From assembly GCF_050337105.1 (NCBI RefSeq), contig NZ_JAKJSQ010000016.1, positions 1 to 64,000 of the forward strand: a stretch of 64,000 nt of DNA, read 5' to 3'. The notes beneath the pieces were generated by a model that saw only the letters and a program-made list of their open reading frames with translations, made no database searches and was not told the origin of the DNA. The translations under genes and the position numbers were made by a program. Shown here piece by piece: positions 17,012 through 24,736 of this stretch (position 1 is the first letter of the stretch; each line of letters begins with the position of its first letter). This DNA comes from Aliivibrio_A kagoshimensis. GTDB lineage: Bacteria > Pseudomonadota > Gammaproteobacteria > Enterobacterales > Vibrionaceae.

Positions 17012-17236
17012 CTAACTTGGAAGGCAAAACCCCATCATTTGAGTATCTGGCATCATCTCTATCATGATGGTTTGTTGATAGAGTGGGGACAGGTAAACGT
17101 TCGGTTTATTATTCGGTTGAAAACTAAAAATCACATCCTGACAACCATCAGGTATCACATAAGCACGTCGATACTCTGTTGGGTTCGAATGCCATATGTC
17201 GATGATGTTTTCATGATTCATCACGTTATCATCCAA
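17012..17236 (-). pseudogene. Remnant of AraC-family regulator N-terminus (DUF6597-like)
   Basis: The translated fragment contains 'YVIPDGCQDVIFSF' and ends 'MMPDTQMMGFCLPS', which closely resembles the ligand-binding N-terminal part of AraC regulators with a DUF6597 domain (compare 'RIIPDGTIEMAFIL' in the intact AraC gene at 40334-41146). A TAG follows and no HTH domain is found in the remaining bases before the YcaQ stop. The whole 430-base gap from 16950 to 17381 holds nothing else that I can support. Confidence 0.45.
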
Positions 17237-17381
17237 CCTTTATCCGTTTTCAAGTCAGTGAACATTAACCATACCAGAGCACGCTTTTTTCAAACAATTG
17301 TAGTTCACCGCTAAATTAAGACAAGCTGCATTTTTTTCGCTATTATCTTCCTATATTTTAATAACGCAGTGACAAAATATC

Positions 17382-17726
17382 ATGAGAATCTCCGTTGACG
17401 GCGGCTCTTTTAAAATCGCGATTGAAACCGAATATGCTGGCTTAATTGCTGAAGCCACCGACATCTTCCACGAAACGCGTCAACAAGCAGAGTCGAATGA
17501 TAAAGCGATATTACGGTTTCTACAGATCATCATTGAACACCGTGATGAAGATGATGCCATAGGTTACGCAGTGCTTGGTTTATTGGGTTGGTATAATGAG
17601 GTTATTAACCCAGTAGAAGATAAAGACATCGAGTTAAACATCGCAAAGATATTACCTCATCTGATTAACCCAACCGGTGACCTCACGGCGACCAGTGCCA
17701 ATGAAGTGAATACCTTTAAGCACTAG
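17382..17726 (+). CDS. Hypothetical protein
   Basis: A 114-residue acidic cytoplasmic protein that I do not recognise. It is predicted mostly helical with a hydrophobic core segment 'AIGYAVLGLLGWYNEVI' near residue 68, too short and charged at the edges to be a sure membrane helix. It has no signal peptide. It is a single gene convergent with the BLUF gene, with 18 bases between the stops. Confidence 0.6.
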   Translation: MRISVDGGSFKIAIETEYAGLIAEATDIFHETRQQAESNDKAILRFLQIIIEHRDEDDAIGYAVLGLLGWYNEVINPVEDKDIELNIAKILPHLINPTGDLTATSANEVNTFKH

Positions 17727-17744
17727 AGAAGAATGATAAAAGCG

Positions 17745-18164
17745 CTACTCAGATGGCAAGCTCTGTTTTAACGTTAACAGCATGCGATAAGCGCTTTCAC
17801 CCGACATCTCATATGGACGAAATTCATCACTTCCTCCAAATTGTAACTTTAATAATCCTGTTAAATTTGATTGCGGAATATTGCCCATTGACCAGTCACC
17901 AAACTCTCTTTCATTAATCTCTTGGTAATAGAGAATGACAATATTGGTGTGCTTCTCATCTTTAAGGATACGGTTGAAGGTGCGATTCACTTCTGCCCTA
18001 GAGCCTTCTAAACACTGCAAATAATATTTATGCGTGAAACTTAAAAGCCCAGTTACATAGCCCTTTTTATTGTTTTTCCGTGATGAAATTAAAATACCGT
18101 CAAGGGTATCAGGGGTCACTTTGTCTGTTGCCGTACTCACGTAAATCAATCGGGTTAAGAACAT
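17745..18164 (-). CDS. BLUF-domain blue-light sensor
   Basis: A 139-residue protein that is essentially a single BLUF (FAD blue-light sensing) domain. The flavin-site residues are present: Tyr8 in 'RLIYVSTA', Asn31/Asn32 in 'SSRKNNKKGYVTGLL', Gln50 in 'YYLQCLEG', and Trp91/Met93 in 'FGDWSMG'. About 40 residues follow the core. There is no effector domain, so it must signal through a partner protein. The ATG at 18164 is given; a GTG at 18173 is equally weak in ribosome binding. Neighbours give no partner. Confidence 0.9.
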   Translation of the reverse strand: MFLTRLIYVSTATDKVTPDTLDGILISSRKNNKKGYVTGLLSFTHKYYLQCLEGSRAEVNRTFNRILKDEKHTNIVILYYQEINEREFGDWSMGNIPQSNLTGLLKLQFGGSDEFRPYEMSGESAYRMLLTLKQSLPSE

Positions 18165-18218
18165 AGTTATCACTTTAATGTAGACATAAAGGTACTTTAA
18201 AATATAAACGATACCGCC

Positions 18219-18257
18219 AAAAAAGCGAATAGCAGCTCATTAACCCGCTGCATTTGC
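18219..18257 (-). terminator. Probable terminator of the nik-type operon
   Basis: On the minus strand an 11-pair stem with one bulge (centred on GCAGC/GCTGC, ten-base loop) is followed by six T. It lies directly after the nikE-like stop codon, 9 to 47 bases downstream. Confidence 0.6.
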
Positions 18258-18265
18258 GTCTGAAC

Positions 18266-19054
18266 TTAACCCATAGGCATGGCAGGCAAAATAGCATCAT
18301 TGAGCATTTTTCCCATACTGCTTTGCCATGGTTCGACACTTTGTGCAGGACGACTCTCCACAATTTTTCCATCATCAAGCACAATGACTCGATGGCAAAA
18401 GAGATCAACCAAACGTAGATCATGCGTAATAAGCAAAAAAGCGGTTCCCAGCTCACGCTGAATCGACTGTAACAGCTCAATCATCTGCTGCTGCAGGACA
18501 AGATCTAGGCTAGATAGCGACTCATCAAGAGCAATCAATTTAGGACGAACAGCCAAAGCACGTGCGATACCAACGCGTTGTAATTGGCCACCACTAAGCT
18601 GGCCAGCGCGACGTTTTAATAGTGTTGTATCCAAACCAACTTGTCGCATCAGCGTCTTACTTTCTGATGCAATTTCACTTTTACTAAGCTGACGTAAATA
18701 ACGCAACGGTTCTGCCAAAATTTGTTCAACCCTTTGTCTTGGGTTGACCGCTCCGATCGCATCTTGAAAAACAAGCTGAACGTGTTGACGATACTCTCGC
18801 CATTGAGCCCCAGTAAAGGAGGCGATCTCTTTCCCTTGATGAAGAATACGCCCATCACTGCACGGCTCCAGACCTAATATTAAGCGACAAAGGGTACTTT
18901 TCCCGCTACCACTAGCCCCTACAAGTGCTAGGGACTCTCCATGATGAATATCCAGATGAATATCCGTCAATACTTGCTTGCTCTTTTGACGACTCAATAG
19001 CCCTTGAGCGTGATATCGCTTTGCTACCCCTTGTACTGATATAAATTTATCCAT
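18266..19054 (-). CDS. nikE: Nickel/peptide ABC transporter ATPase NikE-like
   Basis: A 262-residue ABC ATPase with Walker A 'GASGSGKST', signature 'LSGGQLQRVGIARAL', Walker B 'LIALDES' and the H-loop 'LLITHDLRL'. It is the second ATPase of the dipeptide/nickel (DppF/NikE) class. The start is ATG 19054, overlapping the end of the nikD-like gene by eight bases. It is the last gene of the operon nikA-B-C-D-E and is followed by a terminator-like hairpin. It pairs with NikD to power import. Confidence 0.85.
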   Translation of the reverse strand: MDKFISVQGVAKRYHAQGLLSRQKSKQVLTDIHLDIHHGESLALVGASGSGKSTLCRLILGLEPCSDGRILHQGKEIASFTGAQWREYRQHVQLVFQDAIGAVNPRQRVEQILAEPLRYLRQLSKSEIASESKTLMRQVGLDTTLLKRRAGQLSGGQLQRVGIARALAVRPKLIALDESLSSLDLVLQQQMIELLQSIQRELGTAFLLITHDLRLVDLFCHRVIVLDDGKIVESRPAQSVEPWQSSMGKMLNDAILPAMPMG

Positions 19055-19805
19055 AGCTGTGTTCCTTGTATAACGAGAGGTGAGCATCTAACAGCGATTG
19101 TGTTGCGGGGTGACTTGGGCGATGGAAGATTTGAGTGACCGACCCTTGTTCCACTATTGCACCCTCCGACATCACAGCAACACGATCAGCAAGCCGCGCA
19201 ACAACGCCAAAATCGTGAGTCACAAGTAACACGCCTAAATTACGTTTCTTGCTGATGGCTTCTAAACGATTAAGAACATGAGCTTGTACCACCAAATCAA
19301 GGTCAGTGGTTGGCTCATCAGCCACCAATAGCTCCGCGCCACTCACTAATGCTAAAGCCAACATCATTCTTTGCAACATACCCCCACTCATTTGGAATGG
19401 GTATAAGTTCAGTGTGGTTTCCCACTCCTGCAACCCGGCATCTTGCATCGCCTCAACTAAGGTATTCTCATTATATTTTTGACCGCTAGCCTGCATGGTC
19501 TCGACACCATGATGCTTCATAGTTTGCAATGGATTAAACGCACTGACTGGGTTTTGCATAATGCAGGTTATGCGTTTGCCACGTATTGACGCCATATCAA
19601 TTTTTATTCCATCAAGAGTGATATCACCGCTGCGTTTAAGACCTGATGGCAACAGATCAAAAATAGCGGAACAGGTCATTGATTTTCCAGATCCACTCGC
19701 TCCAATCAGCGCTAAAACAGAGCCAGATTCAATCGATAGGCTGACATTGTTCACTAATGTAGTAGAAGATGTGATCACACTGAGGTCAGTTAATTCAAGC
19801 TTCAT
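19047..19805 (-). CDS. nikD: Nickel/peptide ABC transporter ATPase NikD-like
   Basis: A 252-residue ABC ATPase: Walker A 'GASGSGKSM', signature 'MSGGMLQRMMLALAL', Walker B 'LLVADEP', H-loop 'LLVTHDFGV'. Met instead of Ser/Thr after the Walker A Lys is also seen in NikD/DppD-type proteins. It overlaps the nikC-like stop codon (ATGA) and the following ATPase gene. The NikD/NikE heterodimer energises the permease. Confidence 0.85.
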   Translation of the reverse strand: MKLELTDLSVITSSTTLVNNVSLSIESGSVLALIGASGSGKSMTCSAIFDLLPSGLKRSGDITLDGIKIDMASIRGKRITCIMQNPVSAFNPLQTMKHHGVETMQASGQKYNENTLVEAMQDAGLQEWETTLNLYPFQMSGGMLQRMMLALALVSGAELLVADEPTTDLDLVVQAHVLNRLEAISKKRNLGVLLVTHDFGVVARLADRVAVMSEGAIVEQGSVTQIFHRPSHPATQSLLDAHLSLYKEHSYG

Positions 19806-20629
19806 CCGCTGTGCTCCAAATTTGGATCGAGTTTATCGCGCAGTGCATCACCGAGCAGATTAAAAGACATCACACTGATTAAAATGGCCAGACCTGGCCA
19901 AATGACTAATAGAGGATTCGTCCAGATAAACTGTCGTGCATCGTTGATCATGACTCCCCACTCTGGTGTCGGTGATTGAACCCCTAAGCCAAGAAAACTC
20001 AAACCTGAAACGTGCAACATCACATGGCCAATATCCAACGTTGCCAGCACCATTAATTGCACCATGATGTTCGGCAATATATGCACACGAAAACGAGCAA
20101 AAGGTGGCACCCCCGCCAATTTAGCGGCCTGTAAATAATCACTGTGCCTAACGGTGAGTACCAGGCTCCTCGAAATACGCGCATACCAAGCCCAGTGTGT
20201 AACCGCTATCGCGATAATGACATTGACTAACCCAGTACCGAGAATAGCGACCATAAATAGAGCCAGCACAACCGTTGGGAAAGTCATAAATACATCACAA
20301 GTGCGCATAATAACCTGATCCGTTCTGCCTCCGACAAACCCGGCAAGACCACCAAGACCAACCCCGATAATGAGCATTAATGTCAGCGTGACAAAAACGG
20401 CACCAAGAGAGACAGAGGTTGCTGTCACAAGACGGGAAAACATGTCGCGACCAAGGTGATCGGTCCCTAAGAGATGCACACTACTCATCCCTTGCAAACG
20501 TTGCGTTAAATCGATCGAATTAGGGTCATAGGGCGAAAACCAAGGAGCAAAAACAGCAACGACCATAAGTAGTGAAAGGGAGATAAAACCAAGCAATGCA
20601 CTAACGGACATACCTCTAATTATTGACAT
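19802..20629 (-). CDS. nikC: Nickel/peptide ABC permease NikC-like
   Basis: A 275-residue inner-membrane permease of the DppC/NikC type, with five to six hydrophobic segments and the EAA-like coupling loop 'DYLQAAKLAGVPPFARFRVHILPNI'. The N-terminal 'APWFSPYDPNSIDLTQRLQGMSSVHLLGTDHLGRDMFSRL' region is a signature of this class. It overlaps the nikB-like gene by ten bases. Confidence 0.88.
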   Translation of the reverse strand: MSIIRGMSVSALLGFISLSLLMVVAVFAPWFSPYDPNSIDLTQRLQGMSSVHLLGTDHLGRDMFSRLVTATSVSLGAVFVTLTLMLIIGVGLGGLAGFVGGRTDQVIMRTCDVFMTFPTVVLALFMVAILGTGLVNVIIAIAVTHWAWYARISRSLVLTVRHSDYLQAAKLAGVPPFARFRVHILPNIMVQLMVLATLDIGHVMLHVSGLSFLGLGVQSPTPEWGVMINDARQFIWTNPLLVIWPGLAILISVMSFNLLGDALRDKLDPNLEHSG

Positions 20630-21564
20630 TCAACTGCCTCCAAGCGAATTCGGGGATCAAGCCACGCGTAGATAATATCGATCACCAAGTTACAAAAGAT
20701 AAAAATGGTGGTCATCATTAAGGTAAAACATTGAATAACTGGATAATCATTATTACTGATTGCCGTAATAGCGTAGCGCCCTACCCCCGGCCAACTGAAA
20801 ATACTTTCGACGATCAAAGACCCACCAATAAGCTCACCAATATGCATACCAGCAGCAGTTACGATAGGAAGTAAGCTGTTACGTAAAATATGGGTTCGTT
20901 CGACACGCCGCGGTGAAATACCTCGCATTCGAGCATAACGAACATGCCGTTGACCACTCACTTCTAACATGCTAGCTCGTAATAACCGAGCATTGATACA
21001 CAGGGACATAAACGCAATCGCCACAGCAGGCAACAGCATATGTGACAAGCCGCCATAACCCATGGGCGGTAACCACTTCAAGTGAATGGAGAATAGAAGC
21101 ACCAACAAAAATCCTAACCAGAAGTTTGGAATTGAAACGCCAATAAACGCTAAGCCTCGAATGGTAAAATCTGGCCATTTATCACGATACCGCGCCGCCC
21201 AAATCGCTAACGGAATAGAGAGGACGAGCGTCAGCAGTAATGCAAATGACGCTAACTTGAGGGTGGCGGGTAGATAATAGAGAAGATCGCCAAGAACGGG
21301 GCGACTTGTCATGTAAGACACACCGAAATCTAAATGAATGGCTCCATTAAACCAGTCAAAGTACTGCTCCCATAACGGCTTATCAAGACCTAAGAAACGC
21401 TCCGCGTCGATAATAGCTTGATCGGTTAACGGTATATTTGCCGCACGTAAGTAGGCAAGGGCAGGTTCAGCGCCACTCAAACGCAAGAATAAAAAGATGA
21501 TTAACGATACTGCCCACAGTAACGGAGGTACAAGCAGCAAACGCCGTATAACAAAAGATAACAT
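20620..21564 (-). CDS. nikB: Nickel/peptide ABC permease NikB-like
   Basis: A 314-residue inner-membrane permease of the DppB/NikB class. The first membrane segment is preceded by 'MLSFVIRRLLLVPPLL', and the cytoplasmic coupling loop reads 'HVRYARMRGISPRRVERTHILRNSLLPIV'. It follows the nikA-like gene after an 89-base gap that contains a strong hairpin, probably lowering its expression relative to the binding protein. Confidence 0.88.
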   Translation of the reverse strand: MLSFVIRRLLLVPPLLWAVSLIIFLFLRLSGAEPALAYLRAANIPLTDQAIIDAERFLGLDKPLWEQYFDWFNGAIHLDFGVSYMTSRPVLGDLLYYLPATLKLASFALLLTLVLSIPLAIWAARYRDKWPDFTIRGLAFIGVSIPNFWLGFLLVLLFSIHLKWLPPMGYGGLSHMLLPAVAIAFMSLCINARLLRASMLEVSGQRHVRYARMRGISPRRVERTHILRNSLLPIVTAAGMHIGELIGGSLIVESIFSWPGVGRYAITAISNNDYPVIQCFTLMMTTIFIFCNLVIDIIYAWLDPRIRLEAVECQ

Positions 21565-21598
21565 GATGATTCCTTCACCAAATAGAGCACTGACACAT

Positions 21599-21639
21599 GG
21601 TAGTATCGATCACAAATAAGCGCTTTGGTCGACACTACC
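21599..21639 (-). promoter_or_regulatory. Intercistronic hairpin between nikA-like and nikB-like genes
   Basis: GGTAGTATCGATCA (21599-21612) and TGGTCGACACTACC (21626-21639) can form a 14-position stem with one mismatch and one G-U pair, loop 13. No T-run follows on the minus strand. Such hairpins after binding-protein genes commonly protect the upstream mRNA from 3' decay. Confidence 0.6.
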
Positions 21640-21653
21640 TATGCGATTAGTGA

Positions 21654-23210
21654 TTATTGGAACTGCTCAAATGGAATATCAAACACCGTTGAGCCCATAG
21701 AGAACTTCCCGAGTTTCTTGGAAGCTACACCAGTAATACGCATATAGGTGATCGGTAGGTATACGGCTTCGTCATGCAACGTGTTCAAGAGCGTCGAGTA
21801 CAGATTTTTTCGCTCAGTTTCACTGGTACTTGACAAAATCGCATCAATATTACGGTCAATATCCGCTTTGTTAGATAGGCCTGCTTGAGCCATATAATCC
21901 GCGTGGGATGGATGTCGCATTCCGCTAACAAACGAGTGCGGATCATAAGGTGATCCCCAAGTATTATTGAAGATTAAATCGAACTCTCCCCCTTTTTGTC
22001 GCTTATAAAAACGGCTTCGTTCTTCAGCGGCCAATATTAACTTCACCCCCGCATCTTTAAAGTTGGCTTGCAGTACCTCGGCAATCGCTTTTTGGTTAGC
22101 GTCATGCCCGTGATATACCAATTCAAGCTCAAGCACTTCACCCTGTTTGGTACGGTATGTTTTCCCTTCCGACAGCGTCCACCCCGCGTTATCCAACAGC
22201 TTCTCAGCATGCTTTCTGCTGTGTTGGTATGTCGTGAGCGCAACGTCCGCATAGGGCACATTTTTAGCGAACAAACTATTGGCGGGAGATTCAGTACCGT
22301 AAAAAATACCTTTTGAGATCCCTTCACGATCAATCGCATAATTGAGGGCGATTCGTACCTCACGCTCTTGTGTCGCTGATCGTGCGCTGTTCATTGCAAT
22401 GAGACGAGTTGAAATTGGATCAGATAATCCCGTATGCAGAGAAGGGTTCTTGCGAAAGCGATCAAAGGAATCTGGAGAAATCTGACCTTCCAAACCATAA
22501 ATTAAGTTAACCATGCCGCTTTCAAAAGCCAGTGCACGAGCATTAGGATCGGCAATGACGGCAACCTCTACTTGTTCATGTTCCGGTGTCTGTCCCCAGT
22601 AGTGAGGGTTGCGAACGAAGGTATCTTTCACTCCTAAAACCGTTGAATCAAGCATCCAAGGACCTGTTCCAACTGGTGCATTAATACCATCACCAGTATG
22701 TCCTTTTTTCGGCATGGCTGATGGAGCCATAAATCGTACAGGGCGAACTAAAGATAACTCTTGTAACGTTGGATAATACGCACTCTTTAAAACCAAGTTG
22801 ACCGTTAACTCATCCACCACATCAACATGATCAATTTTCTTAATTAGCTCTAACCAACGATGCTTTTCAAAGTTCATGAGGACTTGTTCAAAGTTTGCTT
22901 TCACAGCTTGCGCATTGAAAGGTTCACCATTTGAAAACTTCACCCCTTCTCGCAACCTAAACGTATATTGAGTACCATCTGGTGAAATACCCCACGATGT
23001 TGCCAACCAAGGGATGAGTTTTCCACCTTGACTATATTTGACCAAAGGTTCATAAACCATCGCTTGGGCATACATTTGATTTGGGGACGTCTGGTGGGGA
23101 TTAATAGGCCCAGCGTTTACTGTCCAAGAGAAATTAATGTTAGCAGCACTAGTAAAGCTAATAGTACTCAATACTAAACACAGCAGATATCCGATAAATT
23201 TCATTTTCAC
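21654..23210 (-). CDS. nikA: Periplasmic nickel-type solute-binding protein NikA-like
   Basis: A 518-residue periplasmic binding protein with a signal peptide (KFIGYLLCLVLSTISFTSAA). The sequence tracks E. coli NikA along its whole length: 'VNAGPINPHQTSPNQMYAQ', 'VKFSNGEPFNAQA', 'VGTGPWML', 'WGSPYDPHSF', and 'MRHPSHADY', which keeps the His that NikA uses near its metal-chelate ligand. It should bind a nickel-chelator complex (NikA uses two L-His) for import through NikBC-DE. Metal specificity is inferred: a Zur-like and a Fur-like palindrome lie upstream and no NikR site was recognised, so zinc- or iron-linked uptake is possible. Confidence 0.85.
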   Translation of the reverse strand: MKMKFIGYLLCLVLSTISFTSAANINFSWTVNAGPINPHQTSPNQMYAQAMVYEPLVKYSQGGKLIPWLATSWGISPDGTQYTFRLREGVKFSNGEPFNAQAVKANFEQVLMNFEKHRWLELIKKIDHVDVVDELTVNLVLKSAYYPTLQELSLVRPVRFMAPSAMPKKGHTGDGINAPVGTGPWMLDSTVLGVKDTFVRNPHYWGQTPEHEQVEVAVIADPNARALAFESGMVNLIYGLEGQISPDSFDRFRKNPSLHTGLSDPISTRLIAMNSARSATQEREVRIALNYAIDREGISKGIFYGTESPANSLFAKNVPYADVALTTYQHSRKHAEKLLDNAGWTLSEGKTYRTKQGEVLELELVYHGHDANQKAIAEVLQANFKDAGVKLILAAEERSRFYKRQKGGEFDLIFNNTWGSPYDPHSFVSGMRHPSHADYMAQAGLSNKADIDRNIDAILSSTSETERKNLYSTLLNTLHDEAVYLPITYMRITGVASKKLGKFSMGSTVFDIPFEQFQ

Positions 23211-23233
23211 TCCTTTGGTATAAGAACATTAAG

Positions 23234-23253
23234 TGTTACGTTATAACATAACA
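23234..23253. promoter_or_regulatory. Zur-like near-perfect palindrome upstream of nikA-like gene
   Basis: TGTTACGTTATAACATAACA is a 20-base palindrome with one mismatched pair, 24 bases before the nikA-like start codon. Its first 15 bases match the gamma-proteobacterial Zur core TGTTATANTATAACA at all but two specified positions. A metal-responsive repressor site is likely; identity is inferred. Confidence 0.5.
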
Positions 23254-23277
23254 GAGAGCCACGCAACACATAATACA

Positions 23278-23296
23278 AATGATAATGGTTATCATT
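23278..23296. promoter_or_regulatory. Fur-box-like palindrome
   Basis: AATGATAATGGTTATCATT is a perfect palindrome around a three-base centre and close to the Fur consensus GATAATGATAATCATTATC. It lies 68 bases upstream of the nikA-like start codon, on the far side of the Zur-like palindrome. Confidence 0.65.
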
Positions 23297-23399
23297 ATTA
23301 CGTGCACGCAAAAAAGAGTCAACCGTATTTTACCTATAATTCAATAGAATAGAGTCAGAAAAGAAAATATTCATTCATCTGAATGCGCCGAATGGCAAT

Positions 23400-23430
23400 A
23401 AAAAAAGCACCTACCAAATGGCAGGTGCTT
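23400..23430 (-). terminator. Rho-independent terminator with no obvious parent gene
   Basis: On the minus strand AAGCACCT pairs with AGGTGCTT (8 bp, arms 23405-23412 and 23423-23430) and is followed by seven T. The only minus-strand frame directly before it is the 32-codon ORF at 23467-23565. Confidence 0.85.
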
Positions 23431-23466
23431 CGCAATAAAAGTTTATTTGGAGTGTCGAAAATGTGA

Positions 23467-23565
23467 TTACATTCTTTTCTTAAACTTACGTGATGCCACT
23501 CCTAACAACCCAAATATAAAAAGAGCAAATATAGAGTTGCATTGGGAAGGTAAATATCGCAACAT
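23467..23565 (-). CDS. Possible 32-residue membrane peptide or sorting-tail remnant
   Basis: A short frame encoding 'MLRYLPSQCNSI', a hydrophobic stretch 'FALFIFGLLGVAS' and a basic end 'RKFKKRM'. The pattern (short polar motif, one membrane helix, Arg/Lys tail, stop) is that of C-terminal protein-sorting tails such as PEP-CTERM. The frame is open for only five codons before the ATG (in-frame TAA upstream), no good ribosome-binding site is seen, and a perfect terminator starts 37 bases after the stop. It is either the surviving 3' end of a decayed surface-protein gene or a tiny single-helix protein. Confidence 0.35.
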   Translation of the reverse strand: MLRYLPSQCNSIFALFIFGLLGVASRKFKKRM

Positions 23566-23602
23566 TTCGCCAATTTCAATTTAGCTCAGCAGAGATACCA
23601 AT

Positions 23603-23854
23603 ATGAACAATGACGCAGACATCATCGCCAACCTTAAAGAATTAGAATCCTTTATCACTGCAGTAGAAAATGGAGTTTATGGGTTAACGAATGTAGCAGG
23701 GTTGGCAATGGCAACCAGTAATAAAGACGGTCGTCGTTTTGTGGCCGTTCTGGATGATAAGCATCAGTTACTATTATCACGTTGGGTGACAGAAGAAGTG
23801 TTCCAAACCGGTCAAGATATCGTGCGCAATGGACCAAGCCATACTACCCACTAG
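23603..23854 (+). CDS. Small hypothetical protein
   Basis: An 83-residue soluble protein that I do not recognise. The N-terminal half looks helical ('DIIANLKELESFITAVENGVYG'); the centre 'GRRFVAVLDDKHQLLLSRWVTEEVF' looks like a strand-helix unit. It has no signal peptide and a weak ribosome-binding site (GAGAT). It is convergent with the WYL regulator, stops 16 bases apart. Confidence 0.5.
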   Translation: MNNDADIIANLKELESFITAVENGVYGLTNVAGLAMATSNKDGRRFVAVLDDKHQLLLSRWVTEEVFQTGQDIVRNGPSHTTH

Positions 23855-23870
23855 AACCAAGAGCGATGAA

Positions 23871-24590
23871 TCAGCGCGCTAGGTTACGAACGGGAGAGAC
23901 GTGATCGTCAAACGGAATATGTCTTCGCATAAAAGTCTTACCTTCGACAAATTCAGGGGCTCGGATCCGATCCATTCTAAAGTGACGAAAATCATTACGT
24001 TTCGGATCCCAAGCGACCAAATACCAGAGAGGCGGTAAAATAAGCATCGCTTGTGGCTCAACATATCTGTCAGTGACCACTCCTTTTGCGTCACAATATT
24101 CAAAGCGCAAGTAACGTTGTTGCAAAAAAGCAGTTTCGAAAGCGGACAGTAGCGAAGTGTCCATTTCTCTCATATCGGTGAGGTCTACTTGCGGTGCCAG
24201 TTTCCCGACATACAAACAGTCCAGCAGGCGGCGTAGATCATGTAACTTGTCTGATGGTAGCGCTTTTTCTATTTTAGCAAGCGCAATATCCGCATGCCCC
24301 GAAAATGGCATGCCTCCGATGGCATACACTGACGCTACGCTTATGAGCAGCGCAAACACTTCTGAAACCGACAGTCTCACCGTGGTTTGAACCGACCGGG
24401 GATCAAGTTGCAATCCCCCACCTCGTCCTGGTTCAGAATGAATCACAAAACCTTCATCACGCAGAGCATTGAGATCCCGTAACACTGTACGTCTGGACGC
24501 ACCTACCTCTTGCGCTAAACCTGCAACTGTTAAGGTTCCGTTGCGGCGTAAGCAACGCACGATGGCATCTTGTCGTTGTCGAATAGTCAT
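23871..24590 (-). CDS. YafY-type transcriptional regulator (HTH_11 + WYL)
   Basis: A 239-residue regulator. The N-terminal winged helix ('RQDAIVRCLRRNGTLTVAGLAQEVGASRRTVLRDLNAL') is of the DeoR/HTH_11 kind. A WYL domain follows, here visible as 'ILPPLWYLVAWDPKRNDFRHFRMDRI'. WYL domains sense nucleic-acid or small-molecule ligands. It is divergent from the alpha/beta hydrolase gene and is the natural candidate to control it. Confidence 0.85.
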   Translation of the reverse strand: MTIRQRQDAIVRCLRRNGTLTVAGLAQEVGASRRTVLRDLNALRDEGFVIHSEPGRGGGLQLDPRSVQTTVRLSVSEVFALLISVASVYAIGGMPFSGHADIALAKIEKALPSDKLHDLRRLLDCLYVGKLAPQVDLTDMREMDTSLLSAFETAFLQQRYLRFEYCDAKGVVTDRYVEPQAMLILPPLWYLVAWDPKRNDFRHFRMDRIRAPEFVEGKTFMRRHIPFDDHVSPVRNLAR

Positions 24591-24736
24591 TTTTTCAGGT
24601 TACCTTTCAAAGGTGCCAATATTTGTCACCATTACGATATATAACTTACCCATCGGCGTCAGTAGAGAAAGTGCAAAGTTGTTATGTGCACCTGTAAATG
24701 CCACGTAGAGCATCTAAACCCTATAGGAGAAATACA

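Noticed and set aside
16946..17314. Plus-strand frame of 122 codons after the YcaQ gene
   Set aside because: It is antisense to the AraC-like remnant, has low-complexity His/Tyr/Ile composition and overlaps the YcaQ stop; it looks like a shadow frame.
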